From Methanolobus sp. (GTDB taxonomy: Archaea > Halobacteriota > Methanosarcinia > Methanosarcinales > Methanosarcinaceae), in NCBI RefSeq assembly GCF_016278385.1, contig NZ_JADQBY010000020.1, forward strand, positions 1-64,000: a stretch of DNA of 64,000 nt, written 5' to 3'. A model generated the notes under the pieces. It had not been told where the DNA came from, did not search any database, and saw nothing but the letters and a program-made list of their open reading frames with translations. Shown one piece after another: positions 30,242 through 39,973 of the stretch. The translations under genes and the position numbers were made by a program. Position 1 is the first letter of the stretch. The number at the start of each line of letters is the position of its first letter.

Positions 30242-31621
30242 ATGACCAAGGAATATAAGACGATCATAGAAATCTCCGGACCATTGATGTTCATCGAGAA
30301 GACCGAACCGGTAGGCTATGGTGAACTTGTTCACATCAACCTTCCAGACGGTACAACAAAGAGGGGTCAGGTCCTTGATACTTCTGCCGATGTTGTAGCA
30401 GTTCAGGTATTCGAAGGAACAGGTGGACTGAATGAGGAATCCGGCGTAGTATTCTCCGGCGAGACAATCAAACTGGCTGTATCAAAAGACATGCTTGGTC
30501 GTATCCTTTCCGGTTCAGGAGAACCATTGGACGGCGGACCACGTATCATCCCTGAAGACAGGCTTGATGTTAACGGTTCATCAATGAACCCTTATTCAAG
30601 GATGCCACCAGAGGACTTCATTCAGACAGGTATCTCAACCATTGACGGAACAAACACACTTGTCCGTGGACAGAAGCTTCCTATCTTCTCCGGATCAGGT
30701 CTTCCACACAATGAGATTGCACTTCAGATCGCACGTCAGGCAAAAGTTCCAGGTTCAGAAGAACCTTTTGCAGTAGTATTCGCTGCAATGGGTATCACAA
30801 ACGAAGAAGCCCAGTATTTCATGCAGGACTTCGAGAAGACTGGTGCTCTTGAAAGAGCTGTGGTTTTCCTTAACCTTGCAGACGACCCTGCTGTAGAACG
30901 TATCATCACGCCAAGGATGGCTCTTACAGCTGCAGAGTATCTTGCATACGAGCATGATATGCACGTACTCGTAATTCTTACTGACATCACAAACTACTGT
31001 GAAGCTCTTCGTCAGATGGGTGCAGCTCGTGAAGAAGTTCCAGGAAGACGTGGTTACCCAGGTTACATGTACACTGACCTTGCATCACTCTATGAGCGTG
31101 CAGGTGTTATCAAGGGAAGGAAAGGATCTGTTACTCAGTTCTCAATCCTGACCATGCCTGGTGACGATATTACTCACCCGATTCCTGATCTGTCAGGATA
31201 TATCACAGAAGGTCAGATCGTAGTTTCCAGGGAACTTCACATGAAGGGTATCTACCCGCCAATCAATGTGCTTCCATCCCTGTCACGTCTGATGAACTCA
31301 GGTATCGGTGAAGGAAAGACCAGAGATGACCATAAAGCAGTATCTGACCAGATGTATGCTGGTTATGCAGAAGGTCGTGACCTCAGAGGTCTTGTAGCCA
31401 TTGTAGGTAAAGAGGCATTATCCGATAGAGACCAGAGAATTCTTGAGTTTGCTGACCTTTTCGAGAGTAGGTTTGTTCGCCAGGGAAGAGATGAAGACAG
31501 GTCAATTGAAGAAACTCTTACAATTGGCTGGGAAATTCTCTCCGAGCTTCCAGAAGCCCTGCTTACCAGGATTGATAACAAGTATATCGACAAATACCAT
31601 CCTGCTCACAAGAGCAACTAA
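30242..31621 (+). CDS. ahaB: A1Ao ATP synthase regulatory subunit B
   Basis: A 459-residue non-catalytic nucleotide-binding subunit. The P-loop position reads SGSGLPHNE, the degenerate form expected for [20 protein letters not shown] and [15 protein letters not shown] are diagnostic. ATG 30242 follows GGAGG near the end of ahaA. It alternates with subunit A in the A3B3 head. Confidence 0.96.
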   Translation: MTKEYKTIIEISGPLMFIEKTEPVGYGELVHINLPDGTTKRGQVLDTSADVVAVQVFEGTGGLNEESGVVFSGETIKLAVSKDMLGRILSGSGEPLDGGPRIIPEDRLDVNGSSMNPYSRMPPEDFIQTGISTIDGTNTLVRGQKLPIFSGSGLPHNEIALQIARQAKVPGSEEPFAVVFAAMGITNEEAQYFMQDFEKTGALERAVVFLNLADDPAVERIITPRMALTAAEYLAYEHDMHVLVILTDITNYCEALRQMGAAREEVPGRRGYPGYMYTDLASLYERAGVIKGRKGSVTQFSILTMPGDDITHPIPDLSGYITEGQIVVSRELHMKGIYPPINVLPSLSRLMNSGIGEGKTRDDHKAVSDQMYAGYAEGRDLRGLVAIVGKEALSDRDQRILEFADLFESRFVRQGRDEDRSIEETLTIGWEILSELPEALLTRIDNKYIDKYHPAHKSN

Positions 31622-31638
31622 TTGAAAGGTGATCCAAC

Positions 31639-32256
31639 ATGGGCGTGAAAGATGTAAAACCAACTCGTTCAGAACTTATTGAGTTCAAGAGAAAGATCAA
31701 GCTCTCTCAGAGTGGTCACAAGCTGCTCAAAATGAAAAGGGATGGTCTTATCCTTGAGTTCTTTGAGATCCTCAACAAAGCAAAGGATGTCAGAACAGAG
31801 CTGGATGCCGCCTATGAAGGTGCTTCCCGGAAGATAGGTATTGCAAATGCTGTTGACGGTACCATTACCGTCAAATCCACAGCTTTTGCACTTAAGAGCA
31901 AACCTGAGATTGAGCTGGAAAGCCGTAACATCATGGGTGTTGTCGTTCCAAAGATCGAGTCATCCAGTGTTAAGAAATCCATAACCGAACGTGGTTATGG
32001 CATTCTTGGTACAAGTTCATATACAGATGAGGCAGCAGATGCCTATGAGGATCTTGTAGAAAAGATTATCCTTGCTGCAGAGATCGAGACAACCATGAAA
32101 AAACTTCTTGATGATATCGAGAAGACCAAAAGGCGTGTCAATGCTCTTGAATTTAAGGTAATACCGGAATATCAGGAAGCAATGGCCTTCATTAGGCTCC
32201 GTCTTGAAGAGATGGAAAGGGAAAACACCTTCAGACTAAAGAGGATCAAGGGATAA
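31639..32256 (+). CDS. ahaD: A1Ao ATP synthase subunit D (central shaft)
   Basis: A 205-residue coiled-coil shaft subunit: [30 protein letters not shown] at the N-terminus and the complementary [17 protein letters not shown] helix at the C-terminus pair as an antiparallel coiled coil inside the A3B3 head. AAGGTGA lies six bases before the ATG. Confidence 0.95.
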   Translation: MGVKDVKPTRSELIEFKRKIKLSQSGHKLLKMKRDGLILEFFEILNKAKDVRTELDAAYEGASRKIGIANAVDGTITVKSTAFALKSKPEIELESRNIMGVVVPKIESSSVKKSITERGYGILGTSSYTDEAADAYEDLVEKIILAAEIETTMKKLLDDIEKTKRRVNALEFKVIPEYQEAMAFIRLRLEEMERENTFRLKRIKG

Positions 32257-32276
32257 TCCTTTGATATTCTTTTTTT

Positions 32277-32450
32277 ATGAATGATGATTCGGAAGATCGA
32301 CCAAATATGGTCGATCGTTTTTTTCTTAAACTACTTTTACCTAAAAACCTTGGCAGGATTCTGAGGTGGGCGTGGATTATCTCATTATTGATGCTGGCAC
32401 TGGGGTATATTATAATCTTTAGTACGATATCCGAATATCTTAACTTATAA
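32277..32450 (+). CDS. ahaG: Candidate ATP synthase subunit G (small membrane protein)
   Basis: A 57-residue frame 20 bases after ahaD encodes a charged, polar N-terminus (MNDDSEDRPN), a basic amphipathic stretch (FFLKLLLPKNLGRILRW) and one membrane helix (AWIISLLMLALGYIIIF). Methanosarcina aha operons end with a small hydrophobic gene, ahaG, of this size in this place, which is the basis for the call. The Shine-Dalgarno is weak and the upstream T-rich stretch (32268-32276) could reduce its expression. Its role in the enzyme is not established. Confidence 0.65.
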   Translation: MNDDSEDRPNMVDRFFLKLLLPKNLGRILRWAWIISLLMLALGYIIIFSTISEYLNL

Positions 32451-32473
32451 TCTATTTATAGTGTATATGGTAC

Positions 32474-32954
32474 TCAGTTTTTTATTTCTCTGAGAGTGTC
32501 AAGTACTTTTTGTGCATGTTCGTTTGTCCTGATGTTGTCCCATATCTTAGCAATGTTGCCGTCAGTATCTATGAGGAAGGTTGATCTCACAGTTCCAAGA
32601 TACTCCTTGCCATAGTTTTTTTTTCGTCCTCCAGACATCATACTTCTGGTGGACACTGGTATCTTCATCTGATAGCAGGTTTATTCCCAATTCTTTCTTC
32701 TCGATGAACCTTATGTGTGACTTGATGCTATCCTTGCTGACTCCCAGTATCGTTGCACCCTCTGCTTCAAAATCATGTTTGAGGGCTGTGAAATCCTGTG
32801 CTTCTTTTGTACACCCCGAAGTGTTATCTTTTGGGTAGAAGTAAAGTACGATCCATTTACCTGCAAGATATTTCAGGCATACTTCATTGTCATTCTGGTC
32901 CGGGAGGCAAAATTCGGGAGCTTTTTGTCCTTCTGTAAGTGAATTTTTACTCAT
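32474..32954 (-). pseudogene. bcp: Bcp-type peroxiredoxin with homopolymer frameshift
   Basis: A thioredoxin-dependent thiol peroxidase split into two frames. The first encodes GQKAPEFCLPDQNDNEVCL to SDEDTSVHQKYDVWRTKK, including the peroxidatic Cys in FYPKDNTSGCTKEA (the usual second Cys five residues on is absent). The second resumes with KKNYGKEYLGTVRSTFLID to LREIKN. The switch lies at a run of nine A on the coding strand (32616-32624 on the plus strand); eight A would restore YDVWRTKKNYGKEYLG. It may be a true mutation, a sequencing error at the homopolymer, or slippage that still yields some protein. Confidence 0.85.
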
Positions 32955-33223
32955 GGTATATCCTATGTGTGTTTTCACTTAAAGACTTTAACTAGGTAGT
33001 ATTACAAACATAAGTAAGGAAGGTATTGGGCTGGCTTCAAGAATCGGGGGCAGAGTTGTAAGCTATTTTTAGACCAACCCGTTTCTTACAAAGTAATAGT
33101 TCCATATATATTTGAGCATCATTATGTATATAGTACCCAATATTCTATATTGGTAAGTTATATTTGAGCATAGCTTGTGCCATTAAACAAATACATCAAC
33201 CTGCACCTCCGGAGCAAATAAAA

Positions 33224-33856
33224 ATGGGAATACTGGATATCCAAAATCTTTCAATTAGTTATGATGGGAGTTCGATCTTGTCAGAGTTCGATCTCTCTGT
33301 TTCAAAAGGAGAGAAGATTCTCATAAAAGGTAGGTCAGGCATTGGAAAATCAACGATATTCAGGTTGATAATGGGATTCGGTGTACGAAGCTCAGGGGAA
33401 ATATCCCTGGATGGAGTTCCTGTGGATGCTGAGAATATATGGAACCTGAGGAAAAGAGTCGCTTACGTATCCCAGGATACGGATATTGCAGAGGGTAAAG
33501 TAACTGATCTTATTGAGGAGATATTTTCATTCAAAGCAAACAGGGCTGCATATGAAAGGGAAGGTCTTCAGCGAATAATATCTGACCTGTCTTTGTCCCC
33601 CGGGATACTGAACAAGGAATACACGAAGCTTTCAGGTGGGGAAAAACAGAGGATATGCCTTATGCTGGCATTGTTATCCGGGAAGGATTTCTTCCTGCTT
33701 GATGAGGTTACAGCTGAACTTGATGTTGGGTTGAAGCAGAAGGTTGTGGGTATGTTCTTTGACAACCCTCAGTGGACAGTACTTTCCATATCCCACGACA
33801 GGGAATGGGCAGAAAAGGCCACGAAGGTCATTGATCTTTCCGGTAAGGTGAACTGA
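33224..33856 (+). CDS. ABC transporter ATPase, FetA (YbbL)-like
   Basis: A 210-residue ABC ATPase: Walker A GRSGIGKST, signature LSGGEKQR, Walker B FFLLDEVTAELD, H-loop SISHDREW. The small size and direct coupling (TGATG) to a UPF0014-family permease match the E. coli FetAB exporter linked to iron homeostasis and peroxide resistance. GGAG lies ten bases before ATG 33224; the upstream in-frame start at 33164 adds unrelated residues. The substrate is inferred, not shown. Confidence 0.85.
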   Translation: MGILDIQNLSISYDGSSILSEFDLSVSKGEKILIKGRSGIGKSTIFRLIMGFGVRSSGEISLDGVPVDAENIWNLRKRVAYVSQDTDIAEGKVTDLIEEIFSFKANRAAYEREGLQRIISDLSLSPGILNKEYTKLSGGEKQRICLMLALLSGKDFFLLDEVTAELDVGLKQKVVGMFFDNPQWTVLSISHDREWAEKATKVIDLSGKVN

Positions 33857-34647
33857 TGGAAAGCTATGATGTCAGTGTGGAAGGCATGTTATTTTCATTC
33901 CTTCTCCTGCTAATTCCGGTTCTTATAAGCTATTATCTGGGTCTGAACTTAATATCACCGACTATTGAAAGTGCTTTTCGTATGGTTATTCAGCTTCTTT
34001 TTGTGGGTGTTTTCCTTACCTTTGTTTTTGACCTGAACAATGCACTGCTAAACATTGCATGGGTACTTTTAATGATCTTTGTTGCATCGCACACGGTACT
34101 GAAGAACGCAGAACTAAAAACTGGTAAGCTACTTCCTATGCTTACGCTTTTCATGGCAGTTACAAACTATGCTATGCTGCTCTATTTCAACAGGTTCATA
34201 ATAAACCTGAACGACCTTTTTGATGCAAGGTATTTCATACCCATTGGGGGTATGGTACTTGGCAATTCTCTGAGAGCCAATATTATAGGCATAGAGAATT
34301 TCTGCAGCGAGATTCAGAGGAACGAGAATAGGTACCTTTTTCGTTTATCAATGGGTGCCGAAAAGACAGAGGCACTTATTCCATACCTGCGTAAAAGTAT
34401 GGGGGTTGCATTAAAACCAACCATTGCAAATATGGCTACCATAGGTATTGTCTTCATTCCGGGAATGATGACCGGACAGATACTTGCTGGCGCAAGCCCG
34501 TTGGTTGCCATAGAATACCAGATAACCATTATGATCGCCATTTATGTGGCAACAACTGTAAATGTACTACTGGGTGTACTTGTCCTGGTACACAGGGGAT
34601 TTGATGAATATGGTATGTTCAAAAAGGATCTGCTTAGAAACGTTTGA
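33856..34647 (+). CDS. UPF0014 permease, FetB (YbbM)-like
   Basis: A 263-residue membrane protein with about seven helices. GGMVLGNSLRANIIGIENFCSEIQ and the GADKTEAL-like GAEKTEALIPYLRKSM, followed by TIGIVFIPGMMTGQILAGASP, are the recognisable UPF0014 blocks. It is the partner of the ABC ATPase just upstream; together they probably export a metal such as iron. It is followed by a ~165-base gap before the Kup gene. Confidence 0.87.
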   Translation: MESYDVSVEGMLFSFLLLLIPVLISYYLGLNLISPTIESAFRMVIQLLFVGVFLTFVFDLNNALLNIAWVLLMIFVASHTVLKNAELKTGKLLPMLTLFMAVTNYAMLLYFNRFIINLNDLFDARYFIPIGGMVLGNSLRANIIGIENFCSEIQRNENRYLFRLSMGAEKTEALIPYLRKSMGVALKPTIANMATIGIVFIPGMMTGQILAGASPLVAIEYQITIMIAIYVATTVNVLLGVLVLVHRGFDEYGMFKKDLLRNV

Positions 34648-34814
34648 ACTCATTAGTTCACATGCTTATTGTTAAAGATATACAGGATTGACTGTTCATT
34701 TTCAGAAAAATGTGCCAGCGATTATATTTGTTGATTGCAGGGGATTTTGTACCAAATGCCTTTTGTATCACGCCTGTATCTAGAGGGGATACATATTTAT
34801 CAGGAAGTCCTTCT

Positions 34815-36626
34815 ATGAGCAGGAACATAGATATAAGAGGGGTAATGAACTCCATGGGTCTTGTCTTTGGAGATATCGGTACAAGTCCAATATACACTCT
34901 GACAGTCATATTTCTTATAACCCGTCTGACGGAGGAACACATGCTTGGTGTTCTGTCCTTGATATTCTGGACCCTTATCATACTTGTAACTGTCGAGTAT
35001 TCCTGGCTTGCCATGAGCCTTGGTAAAAAAGGTGAAGGCGGAACGATTGTACTGAAGGAGATACTTGTTCCCTTGCTCAGGTCAGGCAGGAACGTAAGTA
35101 TTATCACTTTTTTATCTTATGTTGGTATTTCTCTTCTTCTGGGGGATGGTGTTATCACACCCGCTATCAGTATCCTAAGTGCTGTGGAGGGATTGCGTGT
35201 CGTTCCCGGTCTTGAGACCATACACCAGAATACATTGATACTGATCGCTGGAATTATTGCGATAGCTCTTTTTTCCATACAAAGGAAAGGCACTGAAAAG
35301 ATCGCATGGGTCTTTGGTCCTTTAATGGTTCTGTGGTTTGTAACACTCGCTTTTTCAGGAACAATTTCTATTTTGCAGACACCTGAAGTGGTAAAGGCCA
35401 TTAATCCTTACTATGCAATTGAATTCCTTCTAAATAATGGATGGACGGGTTTTTTCGTACTATCTGAAGTGATCCTCTGTGCTACAGGTGGTGAAGCATT
35501 GTATGCCGATATGGGTCATCTGGGAAAGGAACCTATCATAAAGGCATGGCGCATAGTATTCGTTGCCCTGGTCCTGAATTACTTGGGTCAGGGAGCATTC
35601 ATGCTCCGTAATCCTGAATCAACGAGTGTGCTTTTTGATATGATCTATCAGCAGGCACCTGCAATATATATTCCATTCCTTATTCTGAGTGTTATTGCCA
35701 CTATTATAGCTTCACAGGCAATGATAAGCGGTATGTTCTCTATAGTATATCAGGGAATAAGCACAAGGATCGCTCCTCTCCTGAAGATCGATTACACTTC
35801 AGAGGAGATGAGATCTCAGATATATATCAGTGTGGTCAACTGGTTGCTCCTGTTATCTGTGTTGTTTGTGATGTATGGATTCAAGGAATCCCACAAATTA
35901 GCTGCAGCTTACGGGTTGACTGTGACCGGCAGTATGGCGATTACAGGGATCATGATGACCATAATCTTTTACATTAGAAAGCAGATGTTCATATCAGTTA
36001 TCTCATTCCTAGTAACAGTGGTCGATATTGTGTTCCTGCTCTCCAATATGTATAAGATACCACACGGTGGTTACTGGTCAATCACAATAGCATCTATCCT
36101 TCTCAGTATGATACTAATCTATACTTCCGGGCAGAAAAAGTTATACAGGTTGTTAAGGCCAATATTGCTTGATGATTTTCTCCTAAAGTACAATGTGGCT
36201 TACACGAGGGCATCTAAAATAAAAGGAACAGCTCTTTTCTTTGCAAGGGATATTTCCTTTGTTCCGCAGTATATCACGCACACGATGTTCGAGAACGGGA
36301 TAATCTATGAGAACAATGTTGTGATTTCTATCTTTGTAGGTGATGAGCCGTTTGGTATCAAGAGTGTCTTTAAAGAGGAAATTGCCAGGGGTATGAGAGT
36401 GTTCGAGCTCAAAGTGGGATACATGGAGGTCATCGATCTGGTGGGGATGCTCAAGGCCGAAGGAATAGACGAAAGAACAATATTCTATGGTGAAGAAGAG
36501 ATTATTACTGATAATATCGTCTGGAAGATATTCGCTCTTATGAAGAAATTGTCCCCTTCATTTGTTAAGTTCTATGAGCTCCCATCAGACAAGCTCCATG
36601 GCGTTGTCACCAGATTTGAGATGTAA
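34815..36626 (+). CDS. kup: KUP/HAK/KT-type potassium uptake permease
   Basis: A 603-residue transporter: about twelve membrane helices in the first ~450 residues, then a cytosolic C-terminal domain. The start of the first helix, LVFGDIGTSPIYTLTV, is the KUP signature; LLGDGVITPAISILSAVEG and FVLSEVILCATGGEALYADMGHLG follow. ATG 34815 has AGGAAG upstream and gives a family-like start. With TrkAH (55-58 kb) and the CPA2 antiporter it forms a substantial potassium/osmotic set, as expected for a marine or saline methanogen. Confidence 0.93.
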   Translation: MSRNIDIRGVMNSMGLVFGDIGTSPIYTLTVIFLITRLTEEHMLGVLSLIFWTLIILVTVEYSWLAMSLGKKGEGGTIVLKEILVPLLRSGRNVSIITFLSYVGISLLLGDGVITPAISILSAVEGLRVVPGLETIHQNTLILIAGIIAIALFSIQRKGTEKIAWVFGPLMVLWFVTLAFSGTISILQTPEVVKAINPYYAIEFLLNNGWTGFFVLSEVILCATGGEALYADMGHLGKEPIIKAWRIVFVALVLNYLGQGAFMLRNPESTSVLFDMIYQQAPAIYIPFLILSVIATIIASQAMISGMFSIVYQGISTRIAPLLKIDYTSEEMRSQIYISVVNWLLLLSVLFVMYGFKESHKLAAAYGLTVTGSMAITGIMMTIIFYIRKQMFISVISFLVTVVDIVFLLSNMYKIPHGGYWSITIASILLSMILIYTSGQKKLYRLLRPILLDDFLLKYNVAYTRASKIKGTALFFARDISFVPQYITHTMFENGIIYENNVVISIFVGDEPFGIKSVFKEEIARGMRVFELKVGYMEVIDLVGMLKAEGIDERTIFYGEEEIITDNIVWKIFALMKKLSPSFVKFYELPSDKLHGVVTRFEM

Positions 36627-36737
36627 GTTCATCCTCTTATCATTTACGATAAAGTTCTTCATTCTTTTTCATATGGTTAAATTCTAATAACATGTGGTCT
36701 CACATAAACCAATATCTTTTTGTCGGAGTGTGGATCG

Positions 36738-37523
36738 GTGCCAGTAATAACCTTCATTGCCTGCCGGATGTTTGAGGATGAGATTGTACATATCGCTGAA
36801 ATAGATGATTCAATAAAGAGCCTGCTAGTGGTGGATAGTGCTGATAGTGGAGGGCTCGCTGATAAATTGGATGATGCGGGTTGTGCTTATACGCTGGTAT
36901 CGGGAAACAGGCTTTCAGATCACCTGCAGGAAGATGGCCTTATCCTTGTGGTGGAAATGCTTGAGCTTGCTCTGCATGCCAAACCTGAGCATCTCAAAGA
37001 GGTTGTTTACGACAAGGCACGTGAGATGTCAGAGTTTTCAGATGGCATCCTGCTTTTCTATGGTCTCTGTGGTAATGTCCTCGGTAAGGTAGACACAGAA
37101 CTTGCGGAACTTCCCTGTCCTGTGCGTATACTGAAAGAGGACAATGGTGATGTCATCGACGACTGTATAGGTGCGGTGCTAGGTGGCAGGGCTGCATATC
37201 TTGAGAAACTGAAGAGTTTTCATGGGGTGGGTACCTTCTTCATGACACCTATGTGGGCAGCCCACTGGCGTGAGATGTTGGTATCGGCGGGAATGACACC
37301 CAACCCTGACGACATCAAGTTGTCAAAGTTCGTTTTTGACTACGCAGGATACAAAAATGTAGCTAAAATGGACACCGGACTGCATTATGAGAAGAATTTC
37401 GAGCCCATGGTAGAGGAGTTTGCAAGTCTCTTCGATTTTGATATTATTGATATGAAAGCAAGTCCTGATCTGATGCTGTGCTGCTACAAACAGATGAAAG
37501 ATGAAATTGTGGGTTGTGAATAG
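36738..37523 (+). CDS. DUF1638 family protein
   Basis: A 261-residue soluble protein resembling DUF1638 (ITFIACRMFEDEI at the start; DGILLFYGLCGNVLG and GTFFMTPMWAAHWREM in the middle). Conserved Cys residues at ACRMFEDEI, GLCGN, LPCPVRI and IDDCIG suggest a metal or cofactor site. DUF1638 genes often accompany methylamine and corrinoid metabolism in methanogens, but none is adjacent here. GTG 36738 with GGAG nine bases upstream is preferred to TTG 36720. It ends with TAG. Confidence 0.8.
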   Translation: MPVITFIACRMFEDEIVHIAEIDDSIKSLLVVDSADSGGLADKLDDAGCAYTLVSGNRLSDHLQEDGLILVVEMLELALHAKPEHLKEVVYDKAREMSEFSDGILLFYGLCGNVLGKVDTELAELPCPVRILKEDNGDVIDDCIGAVLGGRAAYLEKLKSFHGVGTFFMTPMWAAHWREMLVSAGMTPNPDDIKLSKFVFDYAGYKNVAKMDTGLHYEKNFEPMVEEFASLFDFDIIDMKASPDLMLCCYKQMKDEIVGCE

Positions 37524-37585
37524 TTTCTTTTTTGAAACCTTTGTCTAAAAAATAAGTGGATAATGAAGCATTATCCATTATTCTA

Positions 37586-37726
37586 TTATCCAGGGAGATT
37601 ATTCCCCTTTGTGTAAGTTCTTACAGATTCGACTTTCTCCCAGTCATAGTAGGTATTGACCTTCTGACCGGCTTCTTCCTCTGTGATACGTACGAACTGT
37701 TCTCCCAGGAAAAGTCAGGCAATCAT
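37586..37726 (-). pseudogene. Gene fragment of unknown family
   Basis: A short coding-like stretch immediately downstream of the nitroreductase gene on the same strand. It begins MIA, then a TGA (37715-37717), then about 42 residues including LGEQFVRITEEEAGQKVNTY and YDWEKVESVRTYTKGNNLPG before TAA. Composition and reading-frame quality resemble a protein C-terminus rather than random sequence. The missing 5' portion and the internal stop suggest the remains of a deleted gene. I do not recognise the family. Confidence 0.4.
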
Positions 37727-37761
37727 TTTGTCTGCATTTTTCTTTCATACTTTCTTGATAA

Positions 37762-38586
37762 TTATATCCATTTAATCTTTGCAGGATTCCTTCCAGGAAC
37801 ACTCTTTGCTTTGTACTTGGGATATCCGAACATCATGGCATACTGTACTGCATGACCCTCGGGCAGACCGAGTTCTTCTCTTATAGGCTCATATGAGTCT
37901 GCAGCTATTTTCAGGAAACCTGCCCAGCAGGCTCCAAGACCAAAACCGGGGGCTGCAAGTTCGAACCATGTTAGGGCGATAATGGAATCCGTAAAAGCCA
38001 TAGGGTTTTCAGCAGGAGCATGAGCTATTGCAATATGAGGAGCACCACGGCAGATCGGGTCATTGCCTGCTTCAAAGCTGCCAATGAGTGCTGGCATGAA
38101 TGGTTTTACCGGATGATCAACATCGCTTTCCAGTACGTTACGCATCCATTCGATCGAATGGGCTGTGAGTTTTTTCACCCTTTCAGTATCATGGACAATT
38201 GTCCAGTTCACAGGCTGGCTATTCATTCCTGACGGGGAATAGCGGACTATGTCCAGCATACTCTTTATTGTAGCCTTATCAACGGGCTTGCCCAGATAGT
38301 TGCGAATGGAACGGCGGTTGACCATGTAAGTGCCAAGTTGTTCCGAAGTGATGCCCGCAGTTCCAATTTCTGTTGTATCATAGTGTTCTGTCTCAAAAAT
38401 GGGTGAGATACATTCAGTGGGACAATATGCCTCGCAAGCACCGCACTCTGAGCAGAAAGTTTCAGCCTCTGCAGGAATGAATGGTACATTGTCTTCTGCT
38501 CCAGGGATGATTATTCCAACCGGGCAGATCTTCATACATATTCCACAGTGTGTACAGGATTCAGGATCAATTGATATTTTAGTCAT
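37762..38586 (-). CDS. Ferredoxin-nitroreductase fusion protein
   Basis: A 274-residue protein with an N-terminal 2[4Fe-4S] ferredoxin domain (CTHCGICMKICPVG and CSECGACEAYCP, about residues 10-55) joined to an FMN nitroreductase domain (MVNRRSIRNY, SPSGMNSQPVNW, CRGAPHIAIAHAP, GLGACWAGFLK). It probably uses reduced ferredoxin clusters to reduce a flavin-bound substrate; the physiological substrate is unknown. ATG 38586 is preferred over an upstream in-frame start at 38655 because the ferredoxin fold begins there. A broken paralogue lies at 6108-6882. Confidence 0.9.
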   Translation of the reverse strand: MTKISIDPESCTHCGICMKICPVGIIIPGAEDNVPFIPAEAETFCSECGACEAYCPTECISPIFETEHYDTTEIGTAGITSEQLGTYMVNRRSIRNYLGKPVDKATIKSMLDIVRYSPSGMNSQPVNWTIVHDTERVKKLTAHSIEWMRNVLESDVDHPVKPFMPALIGSFEAGNDPICRGAPHIAIAHAPAENPMAFTDSIIALTWFELAAPGFGLGACWAGFLKIAADSYEPIREELGLPEGHAVQYAMMFGYPKYKAKSVPGRNPAKIKWI

Positions 38587-38935
38587 AGTAATACTTTCCC
38601 CGTTTTTGAATAAGCCGTTCTCTTTTTCATTGGGTAATTCAACTATATAGGTCATACGATTTGTCAGTGTGTGTCCTGTGCAGGTATAAAGTATCCATAA
38701 ACGTAAGTTTAAAAAAAGGGGTTATTCATGAAAATTATAAATACCCTATTTTTACTTAACTATCTCAGATATTGAGATAATTAGTGGATAAAAGTATGAG
38801 GATGATAATTTCCTTACCTTTTGCAGGTAAGGAATGATTTTCACCTCTTCTTTCTCTGATTAGTAAACGCTGAAGGAAGGTTTTAAAAACCCAACAGCAG
38901 GCGGGGCTTTTTTTGATGCAAGATGCATATGGTTT

Positions 38936-39118
38936 TCATGGCTTTTTGCTGCCTGTTCCAATTCTTTCCAAACTCTGAAATGTCTGAAACGCTGTTGCGT
39001 CTTTCTTGACAATTTCCATTCCATTTTTTTCTCTCCAAATTTTCAGACTTAAAGCATTATTTTTAGTGGACCCACCACGAAGTTTCCCTATCGTTCCTGT
39101 GGTTCTATCTTTTCCCAT
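38936..39118 (-). CDS. Small basic protein, possible leaderless gene
   Basis: A 60-residue frame rich in Lys, Arg, Gly and Thr (TTGTIGKLRGGSTKNNALSL, KIWREKNGMEIVKKDATAF). No family is recognised. Support comes from a TATATAAAT box centred ~24-28 bases upstream of the ATG on the coding strand, the spacing expected if transcription starts at the ATG (leaderless); there is no Shine-Dalgarno. It lies in an otherwise gene-poor stretch of 850 bases. It could be a nucleic-acid-binding peptide or chance. Confidence 0.4.
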   Translation of the reverse strand: MGKDRTTGTIGKLRGGSTKNNALSLKIWREKNGMEIVKKDATAFQTFQSLERIGTGSKKP

Positions 39119-39433
39119 ATAAGGTAAATCTATGTAATTTATATAGACTATTAATATTTCCTTCTATTTACATATATTTTAATGTTTCGCACATGACATC
39201 CTCTGCTATGACCAGAAATGCAGTAAATATGGTCATACATTTGAAAATGGTGCAGGTTCTAAGAGAAATATGCATCTGGAAAACATTTTAGTGATCTTTA
39301 TTGATGTGAAGGATTATTACAAAAAATCCCTGCTGAAAAATCCCTTATATTTTTTGAGAATGATCTTTGAAGATACATAGTCTAAAAAGTAATGAGGGAA
39401 TATATCTTCTCTCACCTATGTTCAACAGTTCCT
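39119..39433. other. Gene-poor AT-rich stretch
   Basis: Apart from the probable promoter of the preceding small gene at its left edge (near 39138-39146), I find no gene, tRNA or strong hairpin here. It separates the small basic gene from the MerR remnant and lies at the margin of the decaying region. Confidence 0.4.
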
Positions 39434-39801
39434 TCACTGTGCTTCAACAGGTATCTGTACCTCGGTCATAAGTTTTTCCTCGGGAACCTCATTCGGATCG
39501 TTAAAGTAAAGTGACCTTGAAGGGCCTGCTATCCGAAATCCGCTCTCCTCCATGCATTCAAATAAGCGGGTATAGACAACACTCTCTTCCTGATAAGGTC
39601 CTTGTAGATCGTTGAAACAACCTTTGCAGCCGGGAGTGTTGTCAGGTAAAACCCCATCCACGAAAGAGTACGTATTTTGCTACCTCTTTCTATCTGGTCA
39701 TAAGTATAGCAACGATAATTTGTGAATGCATCCTTTTCCTCGGGCACAAGAAGACCTTTCCTGTCATAGAGGCGAAGAACTTTAGGGGTCAATTGTGTCA
39801 T
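39434..39801 (-). pseudogene. Broken MerR-family regulator with GyrI-like domain
   Basis: Two out-of-frame parts of one gene. The first (to ~39529) encodes a MerR helix-turn-helix (LTPKVLRLYDRKGLLVPEEK, NYRCYTYDQIERGSKIRTLSWMGF). The second, ending at 39434, encodes the end of a GyrI-like effector domain (GPYQEESVVYTRLFECMEES, GFRIAGPSRSLYFNDPNEVP). About 120 residues between them are missing compared with the usual ~270-residue layout, and the first few residues of the helix-turn-helix domain are missing. It lies 16 bases outside the left 146-bp inverted repeat, so it was probably damaged by the same rearrangements. Confidence 0.75.
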
Positions 39802-39817
39802 CAGTAGAAATCTTCAC

Positions 39818-39963
39818 ATTGTTAGTAGGTAATAAGCGACAACTTACCACAAATTGCACTTTAATAACAGTAGCAAAAGACATAATATAAGATATCTGCA
39901 AAATTAAGAGTTTAAATCATTCTGTCCAATAAGTTACAGGTTTATAAATAGAAAAGAAAAAAG
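39818..39963 (+). repeat. Left copy of a 146-bp inverted repeat
   Basis: This segment, from ATTGTTAGTAGG to the A-rich end at 39963, matches the reverse complement of 42411-42556 over 146 bases with about five substitutions (~97%). It ends 10 bases before a truncated ATP-grasp gene on one side and 16 bases after the broken MerR gene on the other. It contains a TTTATAAAT TATA-like element and no terminal inverted repeats of its own. Confidence 0.9.
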
Positions 39964-39973
39964 ATATAGGTAT

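Noticed and set aside
37556-37855. A hydrophobic 99-codon plus-strand frame
   Set aside because: It runs antisense across the gene fragment and the nitroreductase 3' end and has no family features or ribosome site.
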